A stretch of DNA of 18,005 bases from Clostridium sp. CAG:632 (GTDB lineage Bacteria > Bacillota > Clostridia > Lachnospirales > Lachnospiraceae). Location of the stretch: NCBI GenBank assembly GCA_000431515.1, contig HF991350.1:16863-34867 (forward strand), written 5' to 3'. This document shows, one piece after another, positions 1-6,853 of the stretch. Under the pieces are notes generated by a model. The model was not told the origin of the DNA. It worked only from the letters and a program-made list of their open reading frames with translations, and ran no database searches. Position 1 is the stretch's first letter. Every line of letters starts with the position of its first letter. Both the position numbers and the translations under genes were made by a program.

Positions 1-798
1 GTCCCACTTACAAAATCTGCTTACATGGTAGATGTCAAAGACCTGTTTAACAATCCGTATATTCCGCAGAACCGCCGGTACACCATGGTATTGACTCCTA
101 TCTTTACCAGCGACGAGCACCACGGTGTCTTCCTGTGTGAGCTGGATATTTCCAACTTCCACCATATTTACTCTATCAGCCTTCAGCTCGGAACCACATT
201 AAAGTTCCTGAAGATGAACGAGACACAGCAACAGACTAACCAGCAGCTGGAATATACACTTTCCGTGCTTCATGAGAAGAACCGGCAGTTGAGTAAGATT
301 TCAACCATCGACGAACTGACCGGGCTAAAGAACCGGCGTGGCTTCCTGGCAGAAACGCAGGCTGTTATCTCTTCTTCCATCAATGAGGATCAACGGGCAA
401 TTCTGTTATTTGCCGATATGGATAATCTGAAGATTGTAAATGATACCTTTGGTCATGAGGATGGCGACTTTGCATTACGTACGATAGCGACCGCATTAAA
501 AAGCAGCTTAAGAAACGGTGATATCATAGGCCGGATCGGCGGCGATGAATTCGTGGCTTTTGCACTGTTAAACTGCCAGCAATCCGCTGACCTGATTGCC
601 AACCGTATACATAAACGTCTGGCGGATATTAATGCTAGCAGCGATAAGCCATATTATATTGAAGCCAGCATTGGCATTGTCGATTTCATCTGTCATACAG
701 ATCTGGATATTCAGACTCTGATCAAGCAGGCCGATGATGCATTATATGAGAACAAGTCACACAAACGTGCTTCCGTTCTGAAAGAAGATTTTCAATAA
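1..798 (+). CDS. Diguanylate cyclase (GGDEF domain), 5' end missing
   Basis: The reading frame is open from the first base, so the gene starts upstream and only the C-terminal 266 residues are here. The protein should make cyclic di-GMP from two GTP. Counting from the Met codon at 25, a DELTGLKNRRGF motif (residues 96-107) opens the domain and GGDEF (172-176) forms the active site. RNGD at 163-166, five residues before GGDEF, fits the RxxD inhibitory I-site, so product feedback inhibition is likely. A Gln/Glu/Leu-rich stretch (about 60-92) looks like a signalling coiled coil that joins the cyclase to a sensor. The region before it resembles the linker seen in Lachnospiraceae proteins that fuse a LacI-like periplasmic-binding domain to GGDEF, but that domain is outside the window, so this is inference. 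No membrane segment is visible. The gene converges with dgt, leaving a 43 bp gap. Confidence 0.9.
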   Translation, partial: VPLTKSAYMVDVKDLFNNPYIPQNRRYTMVLTPIFTSDEHHGVFLCELDISNFHHIYSISLQLGTTLKFLKMNETQQQTNQQLEYTLSVLHEKNRQLSKISTIDELTGLKNRRGFLAETQAVISSSINEDQRAILLFADMDNLKIVNDTFGHEDGDFALRTIATALKSSLRNGDIIGRIGGDEFVAFALLNCQQSADLIANRIHKRLADINASSDKPYYIEASIGIVDFICHTDLDIQTLIKQADDALYENKSHKRASVLKEDFQ

Positions 799-827
799 GT
801 TTTTAATAAAGAATCCTTTAAAACCAG

Positions 828-865
828 CAGGAGCTGATGGATCATATGATTCCATTCAGCTCCTG
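828..865. terminator. Long hairpin at the convergent end of the cyclase gene and dgt
   Basis: A perfect 10 bp stem (CAGGAGCTGA with TCAGCTCCTG) is extended inward by TGGA/TCCA around the palindrome ATCATATGAT. It lies 30 bases past the cyclase stop and covers the last codons and stop of dgt. On the minus strand it is followed by GTTTTAAAGG, a weak U-run. On the plus strand no U-run follows. It probably ends dgt transcripts, and it may stall read-through from the other side. Confidence 0.5.
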
Positions 866-2260
866 ATATAAGCTTCTCGCATAACTGTCTGTCATTCCGC
901 AAACAGAATCTGTCACCAGCAGAATTCTCAGATACAGCTTTTCTTCTTCACTTTTCCCTCGCGATTCCGCATAATAGCGTTCCACATAGTTCTCAGACAC
1001 TAGTGTAATGACCTTCTCATCAATTGTACCCAGTTCTTTTTCCGTGTCAAAATAAATAGCTGCCCGTACAAACTTATCCAACAGAAACTCCAGCATATGT
1101 CCGGCGGCAATCTCCAGCTTATAGATCGGCTCTGACACAAATGCATTCCGATATGCAATGTCACCCATTGCTTTCATCAGGCCTTCTGCATAGGTACCAT
1201 GAAAGAGGTCATACGGATAATTCCCCTCAATGATTGCCTCATAATTTTGAATAAATCCATAGGTCGCGCATTTGATCAGATAATTCTGCACATTCAGTGC
1301 CCAGTTCTGTACCGCATAAAACTCCGGATTGCCATACTCCCGTTCCAATGCTTTCTGATACTGGTACTGCAATTCCTCTAGCGGATTAAAATAATTCATC
1401 ACCCAAGGTGCACACTGCCGGTTCAGCCTCCGCAGCTCCCGTTCCAGCATACCATAGGTAATGCAGCCTTTCTTCACCGCATCCTCAATATCTGCCGTCT
1501 TATATGCAATATCGTCGGCTGCCTCCAGAATAAATGTCATTGGATTCCGACAGCCATGTGTTCCTGTCATTTCCTGAATATCCCGGTAAATCTCCCGCTC
1601 CGCATAGAAATATCCCATCTTTTTGTTCTTAATATCCCCCGACTTGGGGTCTGATTCCAGGGATGACACCGGGTATTTCAGAATCGTACTCATTAATGCA
1701 TAGGTCAGGTTCATGCCGTATTCGTCCAGAGAAAAATGCAGCTTACTGATCAGCCGAAGTGCCTGCGCATTACCCTCAAACTGATAAAAATCCTGCTTCA
1801 TCTGTTCCGTCAGCATATCCTCTACCCGCCGGTCAAAAAACATCAGCTCCGGCAGACGTTCCCGGAACCACTGCCGGATCGCAGTCTCTCCAAAATGTCC
1901 GAATGGCGGATTCCCGATATCATGTATCAATCCGGCGCACTGCAGGACATTGCACATTTCCTCTGCCATCCGCCAGTTAAAGCCCGGCTCCTTCCCCGCA
2001 GCGATCAGATTCTTTCCGATATTCTGTCCGAGTGAACGCGCAAAGGATGACACCTCCAGGGAATGCGTCAGTCTGGTCCGGATAAAATCACTCTTATCCA
2101 GCGGAAATACCTGCGTCTTATCCTGCAGTCTCCGGAACGAAGCACTACCGATGATTTTCTGATAATCCTTCTCATATTCGGTTCGCAGATCTCTTCCTCC
2201 ATTCACAGAGACCGGATAATTTTTTCTCCGTTTTGAACAGAGCAACTGATTCCATTCCAT
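842..2260 (-). CDS. dgt: Deoxyguanosinetriphosphate triphosphohydrolase-like protein (dGTPase)
   Basis: An HD-superfamily dNTP triphosphohydrolase that would cleave dGTP to deoxyguanosine and triphosphate in the cytoplasm, affecting dNTP pools. The 472-residue length fits the family. Metal-binding HD residues are visible: His66 in RLTHSLEV, His113-Asp114 in GLIHDIGNPPFGHFG, and a later Asp in the AADDIAYKTADIEDA segment. Two Met codons are candidates. The outer one (2266) lies only 1 nt after the GAGGAG ribosome site at 2268-2273. The inner one (2260) lies 7 nt after it, so I chose 2260 and a protein starting MEWNQLL. The gene has its own promoter and diverges from the superoxide dismutase gene. 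dNTPase activity is well known for the family; the exact substrate here is inferred. Confidence 0.92.
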   Translation of the reverse strand: MEWNQLLCSKRRKNYPVSVNGGRDLRTEYEKDYQKIIGSASFRRLQDKTQVFPLDKSDFIRTRLTHSLEVSSFARSLGQNIGKNLIAAGKEPGFNWRMAEEMCNVLQCAGLIHDIGNPPFGHFGETAIRQWFRERLPELMFFDRRVEDMLTEQMKQDFYQFEGNAQALRLISKLHFSLDEYGMNLTYALMSTILKYPVSSLESDPKSGDIKNKKMGYFYAEREIYRDIQEMTGTHGCRNPMTFILEAADDIAYKTADIEDAVKKGCITYGMLERELRRLNRQCAPWVMNYFNPLEELQYQYQKALEREYGNPEFYAVQNWALNVQNYLIKCATYGFIQNYEAIIEGNYPYDLFHGTYAEGLMKAMGDIAYRNAFVSEPIYKLEIAAGHMLEFLLDKFVRAAIYFDTEKELGTIDEKVITLVSENYVERYYAESRGKSEEEKLYLRILLVTDSVCGMTDSYARSLYQELNGII

Positions 2261-2296
2261 TGTCATTCTCCTCGTTTACACAATTCTCATGCAATC

Positions 2297-2325
2297 AGTA
2301 TATCAAATGTAACAGGTATATTCAA
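2297..2325 (-). promoter_or_regulatory. Sigma-A promoter for dgt
   Basis: On the minus strand, TTGAAT (2325-2320) and TATACT (2302-2297) are separated by exactly 17 nt. TG one base before the -10 box gives an extended -10 element. Transcription should start near 2290, about 30 nt before the chosen dgt start codon. Confidence 0.7.
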
Positions 2326-2362
2326 ACCGAAAATGCATATAATACATTCATGATTGAATATA
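2317..2362. repeat. Perfect 9 bp inverted repeat over the dgt/sod promoters
   Basis: TATATTCAA (2317-2325) is the exact reverse complement of TTGAATATA (2354-2362). The left arm contains the -35 box of dgt. The centre of the pair falls on the -10 box of the sod gene (2338-2343). The placement suggests a shared operator, but the binding protein is unknown and a 28 bp spacing between arms is long for a simple dimer site. Confidence 0.5.
2338..2343 (+). promoter_or_regulatory. -10 box of the sod promoter
   Basis: A perfect TATAAT lies 36 bases before the sod start codon, with TG a little upstream (TGCATATAAT). No good -35 box is present at 16-18 nt spacing (GGTATA at 17), so the promoter may need an activator or be inherently weak. 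The start point would be near 2350. Confidence 0.5.
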
Positions 2363-2379
2363 GAAATGAGGCTTATATT

Positions 2380-2997
2380 ATGAAACAGACTTTTCCCTAT
2401 CCGGCAGAACCGCTCCCATATGCGTATGACTGCCTATGCCCGGTGCTTTCTCCGGAAACACTGGAATTCCATCATGACAAGCATTACAAGACCTATGTTG
2501 ATAATCTCAACAGTACTCTGGCCGATTTTCCCAAGCTTCAGACTGCATCTTTGGAGGAACTATTGATCCATCCGGAGGATATCCCGGAATGCATCCGCAC
2601 ATCCATCCGGAATAACGGCGGTGGTGTGTATAACCATGAGCTTTACTTTCACTGTATGCAGGGTTGTGGTTTCCGGATGCCGGAAGGCACCCTGGCAACC
2701 GCTATCCAGCGGGATTTCGATTCTCTGGATAACTTCCAGCGGATGCTTACCAATGCAGCGGTCCGTCAGTTCGGTTCCGGCTATGCCTGGCTCGTAGTGG
2801 AAAACGAGAAACTATCCGTTGTCAGTACTGACAATCAAAATACTCCCATAACCGAGACACAGAAACCAATCCTGTGTATCGATGTATGGGAGCACGCATA
2901 TTATCTGCAGTATCAGAACCGCAGAGCCGATTATGTTTCCAACTGGTTCGGCCTGATCAACTGGCCGTATGTTCAGTCTTTACTGGAAGGACAATAA
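2380..2997 (+). CDS. sodA: Superoxide dismutase, Fe/Mn family, Mn-like
   Basis: Converts superoxide to oxygen and hydrogen peroxide in the cytoplasm. In an anaerobe it protects against transient oxygen exposure. The 205-residue length matches the family. The four metal ligands are His31 (EFHHDKHY), His86 (YNHELYF), Asp168 and His172 (IDVWEHAYYLQYQNRR). The GGVYNH segment lacks the Gln typical of iron enzymes at that point, while Gln153 in DNQNTPI matches the second-shell Gln of manganese enzymes, so Mn (or dual use) is inferred. The start follows GAGG at 2368-2371 with 8 nt spacing; the frame is open further upstream (to 2233) but that part would run through the promoter and into dgt. The 3' end overlaps the convergent nitroreductase gene by 18 bp, and no terminator separates them. 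Confidence 0.95.
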   Translation: MKQTFPYPAEPLPYAYDCLCPVLSPETLEFHHDKHYKTYVDNLNSTLADFPKLQTASLEELLIHPEDIPECIRTSIRNNGGGVYNHELYFHCMQGCGFRMPEGTLATAIQRDFDSLDNFQRMLTNAAVRQFGSGYAWLVVENEKLSVVSTDNQNTPITETQKPILCIDVWEHAYYLQYQNRRADYVSNWFGLINWPYVQSLLEGQ

Positions 2998-3522
2998 CTC
3001 AGATACTTCCTTCCTCTTCGGTGCCTCCGGCTCAAACACCGGGTATCCGATCGCTATCAGGGCGGCTACCTGCTGCCCTTCCGGCACATCAATCACTTCT
3101 GCAATCTTCGTTTCGTCAAAGATGCCCATGATAACAGAACCCACTCCCTGTTCATGTGCTGCCAGGCAGAAAGTCTGCGTTGCGATTCCGGCATCAAACA
3201 TCTCCCAGCGATCCTCTTTGGAGGTAGTATAAGAGCCATCCTTCTCATAACCGGAACGGTTCTTTACCATAGTTACCACTACCAGATCCGCACAGTTCCG
3301 GATTGTTTTGGTGTTATACTCGAATCCAAGTACACAGTCTGTTGCGATTTTTTCAATCTTCTCCCTGTCCTCCACCACAATATATCTGGTAATCTGTGTG
3401 TTCTTCCAGGATGGGGCATATGCAGCAGCACCTACGATTGTTTCCAATACCTCATGTGGCACTGCCTCTTCTTTAAACTTTCTGCAGCTTCTCCGTGTCT
3501 TAATGCATTCCATTGCTTCCAT
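2980..3522 (-). CDS. Nitroreductase family FMN protein
   Basis: A 180-residue nitroreductase-fold flavoprotein. The family uses NAD(P)H and FMN to reduce nitro compounds, quinones or flavins; the physiological substrate here cannot be read from sequence. The N-terminal IKTRRSCRKF segment is the usual FMN-phosphate-binding region, followed by AAAYAPSWKNTQ. The segment with QGVGSVIMGIF and ALIAIGYP is the typical C-terminal half. It is short, as in the small nitroreductases that act as homodimers. The start has AAAGGAG at 3532-3538 with 9 nt spacing. It is the last gene of the operon, 47 bp after dusB. Its 3' end runs into the sod gene. Confidence 0.88.
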   Translation of the reverse strand: MEAMECIKTRRSCRKFKEEAVPHEVLETIVGAAAYAPSWKNTQITRYIVVEDREKIEKIATDCVLGFEYNTKTIRNCADLVVVTMVKNRSGYEKDGSYTTSKEDRWEMFDAGIATQTFCLAAHEQGVGSVIMGIFDETKIAEVIDVPEGQQVAALIAIGYPVFEPEAPKRKEVSELLSFQ

Positions 3523-3569
3523 TGTTCATTTCTCCTTTCGTATTATGGATTGTATATTGTATTATCTCG

Positions 3570-4541
3570 TTACAGGCTGCCTGCTTTCCATGCCTGCAGC
3601 ACCTTCTCCAGATCCTCCCTGGTCTCCATCTCATTGACCACACCGCGGATCCGGGTAGAATTCGGATATCCGGTCGTGTACCAGGATACGTGCTTCCGCA
3701 TCTCGTGTACACCGGTGTATTCTCCTTTGAACTCTATCATCATATCCAGATGAAGCAGAATCATATCCACCACCTCTGCTACGGATGGCTTTCCGGGGGT
3801 TTCTCCTGTCCGGAGTGCCTCCTTGATCTGTGAAAATATCCACGGATTACCTTTGGCACCTCTGCCGATCATAAATGCATCACAGTTCGTTTCTTCCTTC
3901 ATCCGCAAGGCATCCTCCGCCGTCAGGATATCGCCGTTCCCGATTACCGGAATAGATACTGCCTCTTTCACCTGCCGGATAATGTCCCAGTCGGCTTTGC
4001 CTGCATAATACTGTGTCCGTGTTCTGCCATGAACTGCGACTGCCGCCGCTCCGTTTCTCTCTACAACCTGTGCAACCTCTACGGCATTTACATGTTCATC
4101 ATCAATGCCCTTGCGCATTTTTACCGTCACCGGAATGGATACCGATTCCGAGATTGCCGCTACGATCTCACCTGCCAGGGATGGATTCTTCATAAGTGCG
4201 GAACCTTCTCCGTTATTAAACACCTTCGGCACTGGACATCCCATATTTACATCTATAAAATCAAATCCAATCGCCTCGATCTGCTTCGCCATATCTCCCA
4301 GCAGCCGCGGTTCTGACCCAAACAACTGCAATCCGATCGGCTGTTCCCGCTTATCCAATGCAAGCAGCGGAATCGTATTCCGATTCTTATAATACATTGC
4401 TTTCGCACTTACCATCTCTGTGTAAAGAATATCGCAGCCCTGCTCTTTACAGAGCAGCCGGAAGGGCAGATCTGTCACACCCGCCATCGGTGCCAGTATC
4501 AGTTTATCCTGTATGTCAATGTTTCCGATTCTTGCGTTCAT
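3570..4541 (-). CDS. dusB: tRNA-dihydrouridine synthase (DusB type)
   Basis: An FMN-dependent enzyme that reduces specific uridines in the D-loop of tRNA to dihydrouridine. The TIM-barrel N-terminal part begins with LILAPMAGVTDLPFR (residues 14-28), and the catalytic Cys102 lies in NMGCPVPKV. Lys141 (VKMRKG) and His171 (VHGRTRTQYY) match conserved FMN/tRNA-contact positions, and GRGAKGNPW near 227-235 closes the FMN phosphate site. The 323-residue length is normal. Only 2 bp separate it from the coaX stop, so the two are probably translationally coupled; AGGA about 9 nt before the ATG lies inside the end of coaX. A coaX-dusB pairing is common in Firmicutes. Confidence 0.95.
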   Translation of the reverse strand: MNARIGNIDIQDKLILAPMAGVTDLPFRLLCKEQGCDILYTEMVSAKAMYYKNRNTIPLLALDKREQPIGLQLFGSEPRLLGDMAKQIEAIGFDFIDVNMGCPVPKVFNNGEGSALMKNPSLAGEIVAAISESVSIPVTVKMRKGIDDEHVNAVEVAQVVERNGAAAVAVHGRTRTQYYAGKADWDIIRQVKEAVSIPVIGNGDILTAEDALRMKEETNCDAFMIGRGAKGNPWIFSQIKEALRTGETPGKPSVAEVVDMILLHLDMMIEFKGEYTGVHEMRKHVSWYTTGYPNSTRIRGVVNEMETREDLEKVLQAWKAGSL

Positions 4542-4543
4542 AC

Positions 4544-5314
4544 CTAGTGTTCCTGCTTCTCATAGATCAGCTTCAGACCCTTCAGTGTCAGATCCGGATC
4601 ATAGATATCGATCACCTTTGTCTCCTGGGAAATAATTTTTCCAAGTCCACCGGTAGCTACAACCTTTATATGATCCAGCTTCGCTTCCTGTTTGATCTTA
4701 TGTACAATGTACTCTGTCTGACCGATACCTCCATAGATCAATCCTGCCTGCATACTAGTAACTGTATTCTTCGCCAGAATGCTCTCCGGCTTACGGATCT
4801 CTATCTCCGGCAGCTTTGCCGCATTATTCCAAAGTGTATTGGCCGAGATCCGGATGCCCGGCGAAATCACACCTGCAACCAGACTGCCATCCTCGGTCAC
4901 CAGATCATGGGTGGTTGCCGTTCCGAAATCTATTACGATCACCGGTCCGCCATACAGCTCGTATGCTGCGACCGCATCTACAATTCTGTCTGCGCCCAAC
5001 TCCCGCGGATTCTCCGTTGCCAGCTTAATCCCTGTACGGATTCCCGGTCCGACAATAATCGGTTTTACATGAAAATATTTTAAAATACCACTTGTAAGCG
5101 AATGCATCACATCCGGCACTACGGATGCTACAATCACTGCATGGATTGACTTTACCGAAAGATTTCTTGCATTCAACAGATCCATAAAGAAGATTCCATA
5201 TTCATCTGATGTCCGCGGAATCTTGGTCGTCATTCGGAAGGTTCCCTTTATTTCATCACCATCAAACAAACCTATAGTAATATTTGAATTTCCAACGTCA
5301 ATTGTCACTAACAT
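4544..5314 (-). CDS. coaX: Type III pantothenate kinase
   Basis: Phosphorylates pantothenate in the first committed step of coenzyme A synthesis. The type III enzyme is not feedback-inhibited by CoA and needs a monovalent cation. The ASKHA-fold signatures are clear: DVGNSNITIGLFDG (6-19) for phosphate binding, GPGIRTGI (89-96), RELGADRIVD (104-113) with Asp109 as the likely catalytic base, and DFGTATTHDLV (129-139) followed by GVISPGIRISA. The 256-residue length is typical. The start has AAGGAG about 9 nt upstream. It sits 17 bp after the Dabb gene and 2 bp before dusB. Confidence 0.96.
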   Translation of the reverse strand: MLVTIDVGNSNITIGLFDGDEIKGTFRMTTKIPRTSDEYGIFFMDLLNARNLSVKSIHAVIVASVVPDVMHSLTSGILKYFHVKPIIVGPGIRTGIKLATENPRELGADRIVDAVAAYELYGGPVIVIDFGTATTHDLVTEDGSLVAGVISPGIRISANTLWNNAAKLPEIEIRKPESILAKNTVTSMQAGLIYGGIGQTEYIVHKIKQEAKLDHIKVVATGGLGKIISQETKVIDIYDPDLTLKGLKLIYEKQEH

Positions 5315-5331
5315 AATATGCCTCTCCTTAA

Positions 5332-5634
5332 TCAGATTTCATAATCCACACAGCACCGGCTGGTTTTTACCTTTGCGATTTCTCCGGCAACTGCAACATG
5401 TGCTGGATGAACTGCATATTTCTCACAATCCTCCATGGAGTCAAAATCTGCAAGCAAGATCAGCTGTGCATTGTCCCTTGGTGCCTGCTCTGCATTGACA
5501 CCTACCTCCATCTTCCTCAGAAACGGAATCTGTGCCGGAAGCTCCAGCAATTTATCCCCTAATCGTCTGGCTTCCTGCGTTGGTGTCAGATCTCCGTTTT
5601 CGCGGATGCCAAACATTACCACATGTCTTATCAT
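5332..5634 (-). CDS. Dabb (stress-responsive A/B barrel) domain protein
   Basis: A 100-residue ferredoxin-like barrel protein. MIRHVVMFGI at the start, the VGVNAEQAPRDNAQLILLADF strand region and a closing VHPAHVAVAGEI segment with a His-rich loop are typical of the Dabb family. The family has varied or unknown roles, so no reaction is proposed. A TTG codon at 5640 could extend it by two residues but is only 2 nt from AGGAGG (5643-5648). The ATG at 5634 is 8 nt away, which is why I chose it. It is co-directional with and tightly linked to the DUF6145-like gene upstream and coaX downstream. Confidence 0.88.
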   Translation of the reverse strand: MIRHVVMFGIRENGDLTPTQEARRLGDKLLELPAQIPFLRKMEVGVNAEQAPRDNAQLILLADFDSMEDCEKYAVHPAHVAVAGEIAKVKTSRCCVDYEI

Positions 5635-5642
5635 CTCCAATT

Positions 5643-5649
5643 CCTCCTA
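5643..5649 (-). promoter_or_regulatory. Ribosome site fused to the upstream stop codon (TAGGAGG)
   Basis: The stop codon TAG of the DUF6145-like gene overlaps the AGGAGG used by the Dabb gene. A ribosome ending on the first gene would sit on the start site of the second, so coupling is likely. It also decides the Dabb start (ATG 5634). Confidence 0.75.
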
Positions 5650-5988
5650 CTCTTCTATGTCTATTTTCTCGCCTAAAAAGAATACCTTATAATATGTCTC
5701 CAATGCCTCCAACAGTTCTCTCCGGCGTTCCCGGATCTGCTTGATCTTCAATGCACTTCCAATATCATCATATAACAAGTCACCTTCATTGGCCGCTGTA
5801 ATAAAGTTCAGATTTCCCTTTGAATCATACTCCAGTGTCAGAATACCACCGATTTCTTCCGTAAAAGTTACGCACATGATCTGCAGCTCCCGTTGGATTC
5901 CATCCGGAAGATTTTCAAAATCCTCATTCAGATAATATTTCTCCTCGTATTTGGATGATACACATAAAATCACATTGTCCTGATGCAT
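5647..5988 (-). CDS. Conserved small protein, DUF6145-like
   Basis: A 113-residue acidic soluble protein. The composition and the phrases YYLNEDFENLP, ELQIMCVTFTEEIGGILTLEY and GDLLYDDIGSALKIKQ resemble a small Lachnospiraceae family that I recall as DUF6145; this assignment is from memory. A C-terminal helix rich in Arg/Glu/Leu (about 80-105) is likely. There is no signal peptide, membrane segment or catalytic motif, and no function is known to me. The start has GGAGG at 5996-6000 with 7 nt spacing. It lies 20 bp after lepB and its stop codon overlaps the Dabb ribosome site, so it belongs to the same transcript. Confidence 0.8.
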   Translation of the reverse strand: MHQDNVILCVSSKYEEKYYLNEDFENLPDGIQRELQIMCVTFTEEIGGILTLEYDSKGNLNFITAANEGDLLYDDIGSALKIKQIRERRRELLEALETYYKVFFLGEKIDIEE

Positions 5989-6008
5989 AAATCTGCCTCC
6001 CGTATCTT

Positions 6009-6749
6009 CTATTCCTCCGCCCAGAAATCTACCGGATCCCGCCAGTCACAATACCAGCCGTTTTTCCCCAGTGAATATCGGAACATATACTTTGCATAAA
6101 TCTCATCTTCCGGAATAAATGTCTGATTCCAGTATCTGGAATCAGCTGAATTCTCCCGGTTATCACCCAGCAGAAAATAACTGTCTGACGGAACGATCCA
6201 GTCATCCTCGCCATCCCGCAGCTCTCTGGTCATCCCTTGCACATAATCATCCCGTACCCGACGGTCATTCACATAAACACCATCTGTACGCAGTTCTACA
6301 TGGTCTCCTGGGCAGCCGATCACCCGTTTGACCATAAACTCGTTATATTCCGCGCTCCAGAATATCACAATCTCTCCATAGTCCGGCCGGTCAAACCAGT
6401 ATGCCATCCGGTTACCGACAATCCGGTCTCCGGTCATGATCGTTGTCTCCATGGAACCGGACGGTACCTCCGCATGGAAGAACATCACCTGTGTCAGAAT
6501 CAGTGCGATCAGAATGCCATATAGTATCGGAAGTATAAATGAATTTACAAATGACTTTATCTTCCTGGTCGGTTTCTCCGCTTCTTCTTTCAGGCTCTTC
6601 CGAAGCTCTGCCTGCCGTTCCGCTTCAAACTTCCGTTCAACCTGCGTCTGCGCTTCATGTAACAGATCTTCTGTCCGTTCCTTCTGATTTTCCGATAGCT
6701 CTACATCCTGCAGTTCATTTTCTAATGAATTATTACTTTTTTCCTTCAC
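6009..6749 (-). CDS. lepB: Signal peptidase I
   Basis: Membrane serine protease that removes signal peptides from exported proteins. Residues 1-65 are a highly charged, coiled-coil-like cytoplasmic segment, longer than in simple Gram-positive signal peptidases. One membrane helix follows (about 68-92). The catalytic pair is Ser99 in PSGSMETT and Lys141 in FMVKRVIGCPGD. LLGDNRENSADSRYW is the conserved C-terminal box. The start codon is GTG at 6749, chosen because AGGA at 6757-6760 is 7 nt away. A 104 bp gap with a foldable leader separates it from the upstream gene, so it may have extra control. The 246-residue length reflects the long N-terminal tail. Confidence 0.95.
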   Translation of the reverse strand: MKEKSNNSLENELQDVELSENQKERTEDLLHEAQTQVERKFEAERQAELRKSLKEEAEKPTRKIKSFVNSFILPILYGILIALILTQVMFFHAEVPSGSMETTIMTGDRIVGNRMAYWFDRPDYGEIVIFWSAEYNEFMVKRVIGCPGDHVELRTDGVYVNDRRVRDDYVQGMTRELRDGEDDWIVPSDSYFLLGDNRENSADSRYWNQTFIPEDEIYAKYMFRYSLGKNGWYCDWRDPVDFWAEE

Positions 6750-6786
6750 AATCTTTTCCTATCGTTTCTATCTCAATCTATATATC

Positions 6787-6840
6787 ATGCCGCCTGCCGG
6801 CTACACGTTGTTTTCGCATTATGCCGGTATGTGCAGGCAT
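6787..6840 (-). promoter_or_regulatory. Foldable segment in the lepB leader
   Basis: Between the upstream stop and lepB, two nested stems can form: ATG and GCCTG (6787-6789, 6792-6796) with CAGGCAT (6834-6840), and CCGGC (6797-6801) with GCCGG (6823-6827). There is a 6-base bulge and a 21-base loop. No U-run follows on the minus strand, so it is not a standard terminator. It might stabilise or process the operon transcript. Confidence 0.3.
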
Positions 6841-6853
6841 ACACTTTATTATA

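Noticed and set aside
4358..5083. A 241-codon plus-strand frame opposite coaX and dusB
   Set aside because: It is antisense to two certain genes, has a Cys/His/Arg-rich composition typical of reversed coding sequence and no ribosome site or domain.
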